In this document: one piece after another, positions 62,523-62,568 of the stretch
How the letters are laid out: every line of letters begins with the position of its first letter
How positions within the stretch are numbered: the first letter of the stretch is position 1
From: Planctomycetaceae bacterium
Lineage (GTDB): Bacteria; Planctomycetota; Planctomycetia; Pirellulales; Pirellulaceae
Reading direction: 5' to 3'
NCBI GenBank assembly: GCA_012959465.1
Contig: DUDC01000161.1
Span: forward strand, 11,964-74,531
DNA length: 62,568 nucleotides
The notes under the pieces: model-generated
The model's input: the letters and a program-made list of their open reading frames with translations, nothing else
Told to the model about the DNA's origin: nothing
Database searches by the model: none
Translations under genes and position numbers: made by a program

Positions 62523-62568
62523 CTAGTTGACGCCTTCCTCGACCTTCCAGGAAGCATCGACTTTGCCC
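62523..62568 (-). CDS. 3' end of an unidentified gene (cut by window edge)
   Basis: The minus strand is open from the window edge to TAG at 62523-62525 and reads GKVDASWKVEEGVN-stop. Only 14 residues are visible, so no family can be named. The gene is real by context: a strong terminator follows, and the tail is translated with normal codons. Confidence 0.6.
   Translation of the reverse strand, partial: GKVDASWKVEEGVN

Noticed and set aside
1-62568. CRISPR arrays, tRNA/rRNA genes, integrases, transposons, prophage
   Set aside because: No regularly spaced direct repeats, cloverleaf, rRNA sequence or recombinase was seen while reading; a tRNA or small RNA scan would be decisive.

Overview
The window looks like a piece of a planctomycete chromosome (Pirellulales/Rhodopirellula-like). 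The evidence is family content: five DUF1501 proteins, three DUF1549/DUF1553 proteins, a giant PVC-type CxxCH heme-binding protein, a sulfatase, two DUF1080 proteins, a DUF1559 pilin-like protein, many Tat-type RR signal sequences, and intergenic repeats that translate to the 'NPTRKRG' string often seen in planctomycete ORFs. I saw no rRNA, tRNA, CRISPR, transposase or phage module.

Layout. 0-13 kb: the 3' end of fumarase (fumC), hemW, a DUF1501 + DUF1549/1553 pair on the minus strand, a large membrane protein, several planctomycete proteins of unknown function, and a DUF11-repeat lipoprotein whose end overlaps a small LigD phosphoesterase-like gene. 13-34 kb: a secreted sulfatase and genes suited to sugar and sugar-acid breakdown (TIM-barrel isomerase, two DUF1080 hydrolase-like proteins, a Gfo/Idh/MocA oxidoreductase, a DapA-like lyase, an enolase-superfamily dehydratase), with transporters, a second DUF1501/DUF1553 pair, a PQQ-type beta-propeller, a cysteine hydrolase, an MBL-fold enzyme and a quinone-reductase-like enzyme. 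34.3-34.9 kb: a gene graveyard holding remnants of three unrelated genes. 35-41 kb: a 1649-residue exported redox protein followed by a gene whose frame continues through an in-frame TGA.

That second gene (about 40.23-41.12 kb) is the best find. It reads as an EF-hand plus iodothyronine-deiodinase-like protein in which TGA takes the selenocysteine position (FGSYT-U-PPF), followed at once by a hairpin that fits the bacterial SECIS pattern. A standard gene caller would split it into two ORFs or call it broken.

41-62 kb: a cold-shock gene next to a 32-residue Lys-rich ORF missed by length filters, an operon of three small genes, the third DUF1501/DUF1553 pair (its partner carries LamG and cytochrome domains), an S9 peptidase, two lone DUF1501 genes, a DapA-like protein that seems to lack its Schiff-base lysine, an OFA-type transporter, a PHP-like secreted protein, rdgB, a DinB-fold protein and a DUF1559 protein. 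The window ends in the 3' tip of a minus-strand gene with a strong intrinsic terminator. All function calls come from reading motifs by eye; no database search was run.
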